From Elymus sibiricus (Eukaryota; Streptophyta; Magnoliopsida; Poales; Poaceae): a stretch of DNA of 64,000 nt. The notes under the pieces were generated by a model that saw nothing but the letters and a program-made list of their open reading frames with translations, was not told where the DNA came from and ran no database searches. Each line of letters opens with the position of its first letter. Position 1 is the first letter of the stretch. The stretch is from contig CM077666.1 of NCBI GenBank assembly GCA_039707655.1, forward strand, positions 284,197,166-284,261,165, given 5' to 3'. The position numbers were made by a program, and so were the translations under genes. Below, in pieces: positions 23,421 to 39,008 of the stretch.

Positions 23421-26400
23421 TCATGCTCCAGCAGGAGGAGCTCTTGGTGTTGGAGGAGAAGCATGAGAAGCTCTAGGTGTTGGTGTAGGAGCTCTAGGTG
23501 TTGGTGCAGGAGCTCTTGGTGTTGCTGTAGGAGCAGCACCTCTTGCTTGTGAATTCCTTGCAGCAGGCTTGGAAAACAATTCAAAGGAAAAACAGTTAAT
23601 AATACTACAAGTAAGAAATGTACAAGGGAAAAAGTAATTTACAAAAACATCAAAATGAAGTAGTAGTTCAAAGGGAATTACCACATGTTTGTTCTTTCTC
23701 AAGGCCAACTCAGGTTTCAACTGTTTCAGGCAGCTTGTGTATCTATGCCCTTGTAATCCACAATTACTACAAGTTATAGTCCCCATTCTTGAAGTGACCT
23801 TTGGCTTTGGAACTTCAAATTTTCCCTTGATCCTCTTCTCTTTCCTTCTTCCTTTCTTCACTTTAAATGCAGGTGGTTCTATGTCTGGACCAGGGGTCTT
23901 TGTCCAATCATGCTCACCAGGAACTAGATATATCATTGGTTCATATGCAGCTAAGTACAATGGTTTCTTGAAGAATTTATTGACATAGTCCTCTGGAAAC
24001 CTTTTTCCCTTGTTAATTGCTGAGATGGCATGGTTGCATGGGATGCCAGTGAGGTCCCACTTTCTGCAACCACAAGTGTGAAGTTCCAAATTCACAGCAT
24101 GTGTTTGCTGCCCACTAGTAACTTGCCATAGGTTAACACCTGCTTGAATAGGTTTGCAGTACTTGGCCCTTTCCTTTTCAGTCTCTAACTTTTCTGCATA
24201 ATGTGGTGTGATCACCCATCTAGCTGCCTTTCCACTCTCTCTATTCCTGTGCCACCTAACCATCTGCTTATCCTTTATGCCATCACACATTGTCCTTATA
24301 GGTTTTTTCCTAACATCTAGGATGTACTTGTTAAAAACCTCAGACAAATTGTTAACTACCAAGTCAGTCTTGCAGTTTGTGTCAAATGCATGCCTAGCCC
24401 ATGTTTTCTTGGGTATTGCACTCAGCCAATCCCAAGCTTCCTCACTCTCAGCTTTGAGATCATCCATTGCAATATTAAATTTGTGTTCATTATAGGCATA
24501 ACTGGCATTATACATGCACTTCTTAAGATCTTCCCCCCTAAACCCAACATTTTGGAAGTTTGCATATATGTGTCTTAGGGAGAATCTTTGGTGGCAGTTA
24601 GGAAATACTGCATTCACTGCATATAGTAGCCCCTGGTGCACCCAATTAACAAGCTAAGCTACTGTGTAATAGATATATGCAACAAAGAATGGAAGATGCA
24701 TTCACATACCTTCTGTCTATCATACATTATAGTATATAAACCAAACTGTCCAACTTCTCCTCCTAGACAGATTTTTAGTTGGTGTAAAAACCAGCACCAG
24801 TTAGCTTTGTCCTCTTGTCCAACAATGCCAAATGCAAGTGGGTAGATGTTGTTATTTCCATCTCTACCAGTGGCAGCAAGGATTTGTGCACCAGTTGTTA
24901 GTTTAATAAAACATCCATCAACACCTAAAAGAGCAAGTAAAGAGAACATTCAAAACAGATAAGTATGAAATCCATTTATATGTGCAATCAATTGAAAATA
25001 ACATCTAAGTACTAGTTCAAGCTGAAGGAACTAACCAATGAATGGTCTACAGCCCTTGAGAAACCCCTCCCTTGCACCATTCATGCAGTAAAACATGGCA
25101 TGGAATCTTGGTCCTGGATGTGGAATTTTCTCAGTTGGTGTTGGAGTTACTGTAGTGACTACAACTCTGCTCCCAGGGTTAGTATCCATGACAGTCTGTG
25201 CATAATCTCTGAGCCTTGGGTATTGCTTCCTATGATCTCCCAAAACAGCCTCAACAGCTATGTTTTTTGCCCTATATGCCATAGCATGGGGCACATCCAC
25301 TCCATACTTTTCCATGCAAGCATCTATCATAGTATAGATGCTAGTACTGACATCTGATCTGAACAGTGGCTCATAATGCTTTGCAAGCCACTTGGCACTT
25401 ACCCTGGTTGACTCTGTAGTACTAGGGCAAGTGTGTTGTAGTCTGATCTTCTTAATTGCAAATGTTTTTTCACCTTTTATAATAGCTGCCACAATACAGA
25501 ATTTGCAATGTTCTGCTTTGCAATGCACAATGATCCTCTCATCTGAGTTCCTGTGATACTTGAAGTCTCTAGCCTGAGTGATATGCAAGCTCAACAAAGA
25601 TTCTCTAAATTGATGCTGATCCCTGAAACACATATGCAGTTGTAATTGCTGGTGTGGTTGCTCCAATTGCTCATTGTAATATACTCTGGGTGGCCTCTTC
25701 TTTGCCCTACTCTTCCTTTTTTGAGGTAGCACAAATGCTAGTGGTTGATACCCATCATCTTCACTGTCCTTCAGTAAACCTTTCTCTTCTTCATATGATG
25801 AGGGTTTCCAATCAGATTGCACTTCTTCTAAAACACTGTTATGTGACCTTGTTGTTGGTCCTCTCCTAACTGGCAGCTTCTGCTTCTTCTTTGCTGCCAA
25901 AGATACAGCTTCTTCTTCTTCTGAAACAACTGTATCACCCTCATCCAGCTCAAATAAATCCTCAACCTCTATGTCACCCTCATAATGCAGCATTTCCCCT
26001 TCTGATTCTTCATCCCCTGTTTCTCCCTCTTCTAGATCTTGTAGTTCTTGCTCTCTCTGTCTCCTTCCCTCTTGCATCTCTATATCTTCAGCAGGCCTCA
26101 ATTCCTCTTCAGAAACAAATGAGTCTACATTACTACCATCATAGCCCTCCTGTTCTTCTTCCATAACAGCTTTCAACTTTGGATTTAAAAAATTCCTACT
26201 TTCTTGTGTTAAAACTTGAGGAAACACAGCTGCACTTGAGGAGCTACTCTGGCTTTCAAAAACCACACCTTGCTGATCAACAGCATAAACAGGAGGCTCT
26301 CTCAAGTCATAAACAACAGGTTCAGAATACACAACTGGAGCTAATTGCTGACTCTCTACTACACTGCCAGGAGGTGGACTAGCCCTAACTAACAAATTAA

Positions 26401-26656
26401 GCACCAAACTGTGCTGATTCTCCCTCTTAATCAACTGCAATTTAACATTATTTTCAACCAAGTCTAGGCCCTGCTCTCCTGGAGTCTCCATGTAATACAA
26501 TGAATCATAGATAGTAAAACCCTGGGTTTCCATCAGTGCAATAAGATTCAGATATGTCACTTCTGAGCTGGATAGCTTCCTCTCTAAAGTTTCCTGAGCA
26601 TCAAAATGCATCCTAATATTCCAAATGTCTTCATACAAACTACAAATCATAGCCAA
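23421..26656 (-). CDS. mudrA: MULE transposase, mudrA type (4 exons, about 977 aa)
   Basis: Exons in transcription order: 26656-25036, 24924-24710, 24632-23682, 23567-23421, all GT-AG and in phase. After an acidic N-terminal half come a MuDR-like DNA-binding region (about residues 345-440) and the MULE DDE core. The core has D543 in VDGCFIKL, D609 in YDRQKG and E710 in NNLSEVFN, so the catalytic triad is present. The conserved C of the 'R.C.RH' helix is replaced by S630 (QRFSLRH). A SWIM zinc finger (C799, C801, C811, H813) and a CCHC knuckle (900-913) follow, then a Pro/Ala/Thr-rich tail. A TGA at 23421-23423 ends the frame, but the same frame stays open for 98 more codons of Gly/Arg/Ser-rich tail to 23124. 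The stop may therefore be a recent nonsense change. The true start may lie in an upstream exon near 27374. Confidence 0.85.
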
Positions 26657-26659
26657 TTT

Positions 26660-27090
26660 AAACTAATCAGTATAACCTACCTGGGTCTACAATTTCAGTT
26701 AACAGAAGATGATGAATAGTTAACCAATTAAAACTATTCAGTAAACCCTACCCTAGTCCACAGTTTCACTAAACAGAAAATTCCAACAAATTATAGCTGA
26801 ATGCACTAAATGAATGCCAAATTTCAGTTAACAGAAAATTCCAACAAATTATAGCAGAATGCACTAACTGAATGCCAAATTGGTTTCACATTTCAGTTAA
26901 CAGAAAATTCTAATCCCCAATTTAAAATGAAACACACCCTAACCCTAATCCCCAAATCCAACAAATTATGGTCCCCAATTTCAGTTTACATAGGCAACAA
27001 GCAACTAACCCTAACCCTAATCCCCATTATCAGCTAATATTGAAGGGATATTTGACCAAATCTATAACAACAGAGAAGGAAAACAGATGA
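26660..27090. repeat. Imperfect tandem repeats in the mudrA 5' region
   Basis: A segment of about 65 bp with ttcagttaacagaaaattcc and aacaaattatag recurs about three times (26750-26915). 'ccctaaccctaatcccca' phrases follow at 26937-27025. It is probably intron or leader sequence. Confidence 0.6.
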
Positions 27091-27095
27091 AATTT

Positions 27096-27374
27096 TTACA
27101 GTACGCCGCCGGCTCCATGTGTCCAATGATGGCTACTGCTAGGGTTCGCCACCCATAGCTGGGCCAGATGTACCCGCTGCTCCATGGAGACTGTTGGCTC
27201 CATGAACTCGTCCTCGTCCTCGTCCTCGCTGGAGTAGGCGGAGCTCGAGTAGTCGTCGCCGCCGTCGAAACCTCCTGACGCAGCGCCGCCCGAGCGTCCA
27301 CTGTTCCCGCCGCCATAGCCTCCGCCGCCGCTGCTACTGCCACCGGCCCCATCGCCCGGGGTCGCCGCCGCCAT
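27096..27374 (-). CDS. Possible 5' exon of mudrA
   Basis: The open frame starts about 120 bp inside the right TIR and encodes a Gly/Ser-rich then acidic stretch (GGGGYGGG, SSEDEDEDEF). Possible GT donors occur near 27103 (GGCG followed by gtactg). Its position matches that of the GRF gene's first exon at the other TIR. Joining to the main exon at 26656 would need an acceptor near 26650-26670, where ttag and gtag occur. I could not fix the border. It could also be 5' UTR. Confidence 0.4.
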   Translation of the reverse strand: MAAATPGDGAGGSSSGGGGYGGGNSGRSGGAASGGFDGGDDYSSSAYSSEDEDEDEFMEPTVSMEQRVHLAQLWVANPSSSHHWTHGAGGVL

Positions 27375-27494
27375 CGCCGCAGAGACGCAAGGGGATGCTA
27401 GGGTTCATGGCGGAGCTAGGGTTCGAGGGGGAGGAGAGTACTCGGGGGAGGGAGGAAGACGAGAGGAGAGGAGACGCGGGGGAGAGCACGGGGC

Positions 27495-27709
27495 GAACCG
27501 GTTCGAGCCGGACCGCAGCGCGATTCGCCAGCGTGGCAGCTGACATGCGGGCCCGGGCAGTCAGTTACAACGTCAATACGTCGAAATACAGAGATTAGCC
27601 CGATTTGCAACGTCTTACCCGAAACTTGGTACTGACACGTAAAAATTACCAAAACTGGTACCAATCCGCAAACACTGCCCGAAATATGGTACCAACGTGC
27701 AATTAACTC
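27495..27709 (-). repeat. Right TIR of the MULE
   Basis: This is the reverse complement of 14117-14331 with the same 215-bp length. The inner border is at gaaccggttcg. It should hold the promoter of the transposase gene. Confidence 0.95.
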
Positions 27710-27718
27710 AGCAAAGTC

Positions 27719-28059
27719 AGAAGGCCGGGAGTAGGTATTCTATCCTATCAGATAATAACAAACTGATTCATGTGTCAGCACGCATACCGCCTTAGCCAAG
27801 CTCAAACAACAAGGGCGATCAAGCTCTTAACAAAGGGTGTTTAAATATTTATTATGGATCAATTATTGGAGCCAACAATTACAGTATCATCATCATGTAG
27901 TAAATGGGCCCATATATTCCCCCCCTATACATATCAAGCATAGCAACCGGTTTTCTTCACCATAGTTACAGCTTACAGCTAATTAATCAACTTCAATATT
28001 GCTGGTAGAAAAGAGCAGCATTATATTATATATGCAGATGCGGTTGTTTTCTTCTCTCT
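27719..28059. other. Gap between MULE and aminotransferase stop
   Basis: These 341 bp contain the 3' UTR of the minus-strand aminotransferase gene and the MULE integration site. Nothing else was recognised. Confidence 0.6.
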
Positions 28060-32215
<4,156 letters not shown>

Positions 32216-33410
32216 CTTCTCGTCTCCGGAGGCAGATCCCTCGTGCGCCGCCGCAGAGGGGAAAGGGGGTGAGAGAGGTTGGGCAATGGGGTGATGTAGA
32301 GAAGAAGGGAACCAAGAAACAGGGGAGCAGGTGGGAATTTGTACTGTAATGGCAGAGGCAGGGAGATTCCTTGTCGCGTTGCTGGGCGTGCGCGCTCCAG
32401 ATTAATCAAGCGCGGATAATGTGGAGGAGACGAGACGGCGTCCGCTCGATTTTCCTGCGCACGAAAGAGAATGAGATTTGCGCCCCCGAATTTGAGTGGG
32501 GAAAGGACTAGGAACTCGGGCTGGAGATAAGAGCAGGAATGGCCACAGGTTGGGTTATCACCTCGCCTGCGGTGGAGAAGGAACGCCCAACAAGCTCTTG
32601 CCTGCCTGCCTGCCCCTTGGCACCTGGAGAGGAGCAGGGTAGGACACAATAATGCAGCAGCAACAATTCTCTTCCTTGTCTCCATCGATCTATCCATCTT
32701 CAGACACGTAACTGGCTCTGCTTTGCTCTCCATACGATAGGAAAGGTGCAAAATGGTGCTAGTAAATTGTTTCAGTTCCGCAAAGACAAGACTGAAACAG
32801 GGCAGTGTTGAGCATGTCCTATCACCAGCAGCAAATTCAGGCCAGATTTAGTAGCATCTCACATTGCATTGCAACAACACTAGTAACACAAATCACTCCA
32901 TTTCTTTTCCTCTTTTTATTATCTGCATCCATTGGAAATTCAGAACCAACTAGGGATGGATGGATGGATCATGGTGCTTGCTGAGCTAATGTGGTACTCG
33001 ATTCTTTTTTTGTATATATATATATCCATCTGTTACAAGTTCAGAACTAGGGATAGCTAATCTATACTAGTAGAGTATCATTTTTCTTTTCAGGTTATAT
33101 ATATATATACTCGACAATATGGGTGAAACAAACAGGTTCCTGTCCCCTTTGTCTTTGTGTTCACTTCATTCATGCCTGTGTTCCATTATGTTGTCCCAAG
33201 CTGCTCTTACGAACAACGCCCTGCACTGTCACCGTTCAGAAATCCAATTTTTTTTCTGACTACACAGCACAGCACAGCACAGCACAGCGGGGGATCAGTT
33301 TGCTGGTTACAATCCGACATGTGCAACGGGCGGATGGATGGATGGATCGAGATACAGTACTATGCATGCATGCATGCATGCATGTTGTTGATCACTTGCT
33401 GCCTGCCGGG
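32216..33410. other. Upstream region of GGAT, no other gene
   Basis: The 5' UTR and promoter of the minus-strand aminotransferase are expected here. Simple repeats occur at about 33012-33026 (TA), 33100-33112 (TA), 33266-33289 (acagc) and 33363-33382 (atgc). The open frames show no domain. No TE end was recognised. Confidence 0.5.
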
Positions 33411-34102
33411 TCACTTCTTGATATTGACCCACTGCAGCTGCAGCATTATCTCGCCGCTCTCGACGTTCCTGAGGCGGAGGATCATGTCCTGGACGAACTT
33501 CCCTTGCTTCCAGCACACGTGGCTCTCCTCGGCGAGGCAGTTCCGGCTGCTCGGCGCGACCGACCGCACCACGGCGCCGTTGCGGATGCTCTGGGTGTCC
33601 AGGTCCAGGACCTCCGTCAAGGGCAGCACCTCGATCTCCGCGTTCCCCATTGGGTCGTCCTTGCTGAAGGTGTCCTTGTCAAACACCGCCTGCATTTACA
33701 GTTTCATTCAGAAGCAAAATGTGTTGGTAGTCACTCACTCACAGATAAGCATTTACTGCAAGAAAACAGTATGCTATGGGCTCACAAGCTTGATCGGTGC
33801 ATTCGGATTTGTGATGGACAGAGTTAGCTCCTCATGCCAGATAGGGTTCACAGATCGCTTCTTCACGCTTGTCTTCAGTTTCTGCAATAGCACAATTTAA
33901 ACAGAAAACAGTACGAGAACAATTAATAATACAGTCATACAGAATCATGGACAAGAAGAAGAAGAAGAAGAAGCAATGAGAGAGAGAGCACCTGCTTGCC
34001 GAGGCGAAGGACAACATATGGATCACTGCCTCTTGCGTCGCGGTACGCAAGGTTGATTCCACGCACCACACGCACCTTCAACAGGCCAACCAAACCATCC
34101 AT
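33411..34102 (-). CDS. C2-domain CAR-like protein, copy 1 (3 exons, 161 aa)
   Basis: Small single-C2-domain protein of the plant CAR (C2-domain ABA-related) type, which binds acidic membrane lipids with Ca2+ and in Arabidopsis recruits ABA receptors. Exons in order: 34102-33992, 33881-33786, 33689-33411, in one frame with GT-AG borders. The Ca2+-loop acidic residues are D22 and D27 (RDARGSDPYVV) and D73, D75, D81 (FDKDTFSKDDPMG). The CAR-type insert follows (NGAVVRSVAPSSRNCLAEES), then KFVQDMILRLRNVESGE and a C-terminal QLQWVNIKK. Length and layout fit the CAR family. A second, diverged copy lies 8.2 kb away in the same orientation. Confidence 0.88.
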
Positions 34103-34929
34103 GCTCGATCTCGATCTCGATCGGATCGATTCTCAATTTCTTTAATTTTATGCTACAGAATTTATTTTACAGAGGAATGTGGCGTGGTGTGGGAGCAAGA
34201 AGCGCCTAATCCAATCCTCGAATTAGAATTAGGCGACTTCTTGCGCCCCGCTTTTTTCTTCCACCTTCTCTTCTCATCGGCATAAATAGACTTCTAGCTC
34301 ACACATGACCCTAAAACAGACGGACCGTCTGGGAAAGACGAGGTGCGAGTCTCCACCGTACAAAAACAGAGGAACCTTTTGTGCTGACCATTTCTCATGC
34401 GGCCTGCGTCCAAACAAGACCAGCTGCTGCCATTTTTGGCCATCTCTCTTGCATGGCTCCGCCTCCGCCTCCGCCTCGCTTCCACATTACCAAACCTGGC
34501 TTGCTTCCTCAAATTTATTACTAGGATTTATAACAGGTTTGTGCAAAAGCTCTTCCTTGTTCTAGTATTATAGATGTCCTTACATGTTGATGGGACTAGC
34601 ATCTTGATAGGAGTCAAGTCTGAAATAAACCTTAAATTTTTAGGCCTTGGCGCAATCGAACGCATCACCTCTTCTCACGGGAGCACAACCTAAGAATGCA
34701 ATAATCACCCTAACGGACTCATGCCAAAAAAGAGCAAGATTCATGTTGTTTCCAACACTGTTTACATCATCAAAACCTTTTTTTTAAACCATGAACCATA
34801 GAACAACGGTATATATATTTAAAATAAAGTCAAATAATTACAAGGCAAAGCAAAGTTCAACCGAATCAACCCACACCAGTTCTAGGGAATCCTAAAATAT
34901 TCATGGTAAACTATGTGAGATACTGATCA
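34103..34929. other. Intergenic, CAR copy 1 upstream region
   Basis: This holds the promoter of the minus-strand C2 gene, including a tcgatctcgatctcgatcgg stretch at about 34108-34127. The remainder shows no coding signal or TE end. Confidence 0.5.
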
Positions 34930-36680
34930 ATTCAGTTTTGAAGAGCATCTTCAAACTTGGTCTTTATTCTGAGCTTGAGAATCAGGAGATCACTTGTGAG
35001 CATTCTCTTCCATGAAAGGACAGAGGGTGGCTGGGACTTGAATATCTTAGAGTTTCTCTGCATCCAAATATTCCAATATCCCAAGAGAGCAATTTCCATG
35101 GCCAGATTTGGAGGCAACTCTTGTAACAGCAGCATGATCTCATCCAAGACTGAAATACCTCTTCTCTTGTTTTGAATAATGCAGTCCCAGCATTCCATAG
35201 CAAAAGGGCAATCTCAGAACAGATGTAGAGCAGTTTCTTCACAATCAGCGTTGCATAAAGCACAGCTGTAGGTGGGCAAGTTGAAGGATTTTCTGTGGAG
35301 AAGGTTCCTGGTATTTACTCGATCATGCAATAGTAAGCAGATAAAAATCTTGTATCTGAGCATAGTGGCACATTTCCATATCTTCCTGAAGATAGGGGCA
35401 GCAGCTGGACCTTTTGTACACCATATGCATTTTGATAGAAGAATAAGACGAACTGTTCCAGGGGTAGCTCCACTTATCTTGGTCATTTGTTAGAATGATA
35501 TCTTGAAGGGAGTATTGCAGGAGTTGCAATTGCTGAAATGCCTCCACGGACAGTGGAGTATGGAAGTGAGCTACTTGGTCTTGTGAAGAGATGAAGTCTC
35601 TGACCGAAATATGTTGGTTGATTGTGAAACATAATAACTCAGGATAAACCCCTGTGAGTTTGACAGACCGCCAATCATCCTGCCAAAATAGAATTGAGAC
35701 ACCATTTTGGATAGTAGCCTTGGCCATTTGCTTGAATTCAGGAATTAATTTGATGATGGACTTCCACCAAAAGGAACCTAGTAACAATTCCAAATTAACC
35801 TCACCCAGGGGATATCTGCTCTGTTGAAGAATATGTGCAATTATTTCATGAGCAGACATTTATTATGAGTAGCCAAATTTAGAACTCCTAGTCCTCCTTG
35901 ATCCTTAGGTAGACAGACTTTATCCCAACTAATCAAGGCAGTGCCCCTATCTTCCATTCCATATTTCCTCCAAAAGCAATGCCTCAAATATTTGTTGATC
36001 TGATCCAGCACTCCCACAGGAAGGGCCAAAGTGGACATAAAGAAAACAGGCAGACTGGAGAAAATATATTTTATCAGTACCAATTTATCCCCATATGATA
36101 GCAGAGTAGAGCATCTAGTCAATTTTTTCTGTATCCTTTGTAAAACAGGCACAAAATCCTCAGCTCTTGGTTTAGTTAAAGCCAAAGGAAGGCCCAAATA
36201 GGTGAATGGAAAGGTGCTTTACACCCAAAGGAGCCAGCAAGAGAAGTAATTTTATCCTGGCTGGAATTAATTGGGACCATAACAGATTTTTCAAAGTTGA
36301 TTCTCAGACCCGTGTCATACTAAATGACTGGGAAATCAATGCATTGAGGGGAGGCAATAGGAAGCTTAATTTAGATACATTATAACTGCGCATCTTTCGG
36401 GCACTCTCAGACCACTGTTGTTTTCGACCTTCAGATCTGTACTACTGGCTATTTATGGCTGTTGGATTTGGTTTCAATCCTGCATGGGCTTCGGTGGCGA
36501 TCAGAAGGCGTTACACGAGCTGGGCCGCTGCTCCCAGAACAAAATCAGAGCTCTTCAATGACAGAAGTAGGTCAGCATCTAGCACAAATAAGAGTGGTGA
36601 AAAAGGATCTCCCCGCCTAACTCCTCTGTTGTAGGGAGATGATTTTCTTATCTGGCTTTTCTTCTGTATCAAAACCTTTC
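34930..36680 (-). pseudogene. Decayed LINE (L1-type) reverse transcriptase remnant, older copy
   Basis: Minus-strand pieces in several frames follow LINE order. RT core (YNRGVRRGDPFSPLLF) lies at about 36560-36630, then the post-RT region (36197-35841, SYGDKLVLIKYIFSSLPVFFMS and RHCFWRK), then 35859-35323 (ILFWQDDW), then a zf-RVT-like end (CALCNADCEETALHLF...CPFA..CW) to 34932. Frameshifts and stops separate the pieces. The element's 5' part is missing. Confidence 0.8.
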
Positions 36681-36834
36681 AAGCAACCTATAATGGCACC
36701 TCTTCATCTTTTCTTTCGATTGCCTCCTTTCGCACATGAAGACAATTTTGGGGAAATGTGCTTGTAATCACTGCGGAGCCCCCCATAGGGCAACCGCCAT
36801 ACCTTGATTATGTACAGAGAATTTTATACTACAT

Positions 36835-38990
36835 TTATTTATTTATTTTTGACGAAAAGCTGACGGTGCAGCATTTCATTGAAATAAGGAAGAAGACAAA
36901 GTACAGCGGGGTGCCCCTAGGGGCGATTACATCCATTACACCACTCACGCGCTAAGCAAGCCAAACCAGCTAGTCCGGTTCCCTGGGTCTGTTAATCAGA
37001 TCAGCAATCCTACTCTTCTTCGCTAGTCTCCAAAGCTCGATCTCATCGATGACACGCTGGCGCACCTGGGTCACGGAGGAGGTGACATTGTTAAAGATGC
37101 GGGCGTTTCTCTCTTTCCATGTGTTCCACCACACAAGCTGCACCAGGGAGCTCCATGCTCTGCGTTGATCAGCCGGAACGGCATTCCTACTGTTCTCCCA
37201 CCACTGCAGCAGCGAGTCCGTGGACGGCAACGGCCCAATCGCCACGGGCAACTTACAGTACTGCAGCACCCGTGCCCAAAGGTCCCTGGAGAAGGGGCAG
37301 GAGGTCAGCAGGTGCGTCGCATCTTCAGGGGCGCCATTGCATAATTGGCAGGCTGGGTTGTGAGTCCAGCCCCTCTTCGCCAGATTGTCCGCCGTGAGGA
37401 CACGCCCAAGGACAGCCATCCAAGAGTAAATCTTGCACTTCAACTCCTCGTCGGATCTCCAAATGATATGCCTGAAGCCAGTCCTTTGCGAGCCTTCAAA
37501 TTGGATGGCATAAGCAGATGCAGATGAGAATTCACCGTTTGCCGTCCATCTCCATGAAATCGAGTCCGGCACTGTGGTCAGCGTGATGCCCTGTATCCTC
37601 TCCCAAAGGATGGTGAAATCCTGGACGGCCTGTGGCGATAGAATCCGGCGAAAATGACGCGTCCATCGGCCGTCAGCAAGGGCTTCCGCCACAGTTAGCT
37701 TCCTTCTAGTGCAATGGCCGAAAAGCTCCGGGAAAGCATAGCACAGCGCCTCGTTGAGCAGCCATGGATCGCTCCAGAACTTGATGCGCTGCCCATCGCC
37801 AAGATGAAATCTGACGGAAGCTTTGAAGAGTGATAGGACCCTTTGATCCGATGGCAATGGCAACCCAAGCCAAGGTTTATCCGGGTCCGTCCAAGAGAGC
37901 CACAGCCAACGCATGCGCAAGGCAGTGCTCTGCGCCGCCAAGTCCGTGATGCCCAATCCGCCGAAGCACGTCGGCCGACACACAACCTTCCAGCTCACCA
38001 GGCACTTGCCACCCATGGCGACTACTTTGCCCTCCCAGAGGAAACCTCGTCGAATCTTGTCGATCAACTTTCTCAGCCAAGCCGGCATGTCGAGCACCAT
38101 CATTTGGAAGACAACCATGGCCGAGAGGACATGTTTGACAAGCAGCAGCCGCCCATCCAAGGAAAAGTGAATGAGGTTCCAACCCGTAAGCTTCACAGCC
38201 AGCTTATCAATTGACGGCTGGTAGTCTACCCTCCTGAGCTTCGAATCTGAGAGAGGCATACCTAAATATTTGCAGGGGAACTCATGCACAGCACACCCAA
38301 AATCCTGAACCACATCGCTGAGATCCAAGTTGCCACAAGCCACCGGTGTGATTGAGCTCTTGGAGAAATTTGTGTGCAGCCCCGACGCCGCTCCAAAAAC
38401 GTCCAATATCCCCTTAACAATCCTGACCTCCTCGACCATTGGCTTGATGAACAAAACGGCGTCGTCCGCGTAGAGCGAGGTCCTGTAAGCCATTCTTTGA
38501 GCGCCAATCTGCCCGAGCACACCAGCCTGTTCCGCCGCGGTGAATAGGGCCGCGAGGCAGTCCAGAACAATGACAAACAACAGCGGTGAGAGCGGGTCCC
38601 CCTGTCTCAATCCCCTCTGGTGAACAATGGCATCCGATAGCTCACCGTTGACAAGCACCTTGGTCGAAGAGGAAGCCAGCATTGCGGCGATCACATCCAT
38701 GAATCTCTGACCAAAACCTTTGGCCTTAAGCACCTCGAGAAGGAACTCCCATGAAACTGTGTCAAAAGCCTTCTCTATATCCAGCTTCACCATGAGCGCG
38801 GGCGATTTCGCCTGCTTGAAAGCCCGGGCGAGCCCACTGACATAAGCAAAGTTGTCGTGAATGGTGCGCCCACGGATGAACGCGTTTTGGCATGGACTGA
38901 CGAGCCTCTTCATGTGCCCTCTGAGTCTGATCGCGAAAATTTTAGCGATGAGCTTAGCAAAGCTGCCAAAAAGAGGACGCCATTTCCCTG
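36835..38990 (-). mobile_element. 5'-truncated LINE, younger copy
   Basis: The 3' end (low coordinates) is an (AAAT)n-like tail, tatttatttattt on the plus strand. The 5' end stops at 38990 inside the RT domain, the usual 5' truncation of L1 insertions. Direct repeats atactacat lie at 36826-36834 and 39000-39008. The match extends imperfectly to about 16 bp next to the right border and is probably the target duplication. It lies immediately upstream (in LINE orientation) of the older LINE remnant. Confidence 0.82.
36970..38989 (-). CDS. LINE ORF2 C-terminal half: reverse transcriptase and zf-RVT
   Basis: One long frame of about 670 codons is open from the truncated 5' end to the stop at 36970. 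It reads WRPLFGSFAKLIAKI, then NAFIRGRTIHDNFAYV, VKLDIEKAFDTVSWEF, GLRQGDPLSPLLFVI and the catalytic YADDAVLF. A post-RT region (KYLGMPLSD, IDKIRRGFLW) and a zinc-binding zf-RVT end (CQLCNGAPEDATHLLTSCPFSRDLW) follow. The endonuclease and the first RT motifs are missing, so it cannot mobilise itself. The absence of stops points to a young insertion. Confidence 0.88.
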
Positions 38991-39008
38991 AAAGATTACA
39001 TACTACAT

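Larger units (their letters stand above)
14117..27709. mobile_element. Large Mutator-like element (MULE), 13.6 kb including nested insertions
   Basis: The element is bounded by 215-bp terminal inverted repeats and a perfect 9-bp duplication, agcaaagtc (14108-14116 and 27710-27718). Inside are a GRF zinc-finger gene reading right from the left TIR, a mudrA-type transposase reading left from the right TIR, a 49-bp minisatellite between them, and a copia retrotransposon inserted into the minisatellite. Without the 4.1-kb copia the MULE is about 9.5 kb. Convergent genes starting next to each TIR are the layout of maize MuDR (mudrA and mudrB). The intact ends and almost open genes suggest a fairly recent insertion. 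It lies about 350 bp beyond the 3' end of the aminotransferase gene. Confidence 0.93.

Noticed and set aside
23246..23584. Gln/Leu-rich frame on the minus strand
   Set aside because: It is the alternate frame of the Gly/Arg/Ser-rich mudrA tail, and its QELLHQHLEL repeats reflect that low-complexity DNA.
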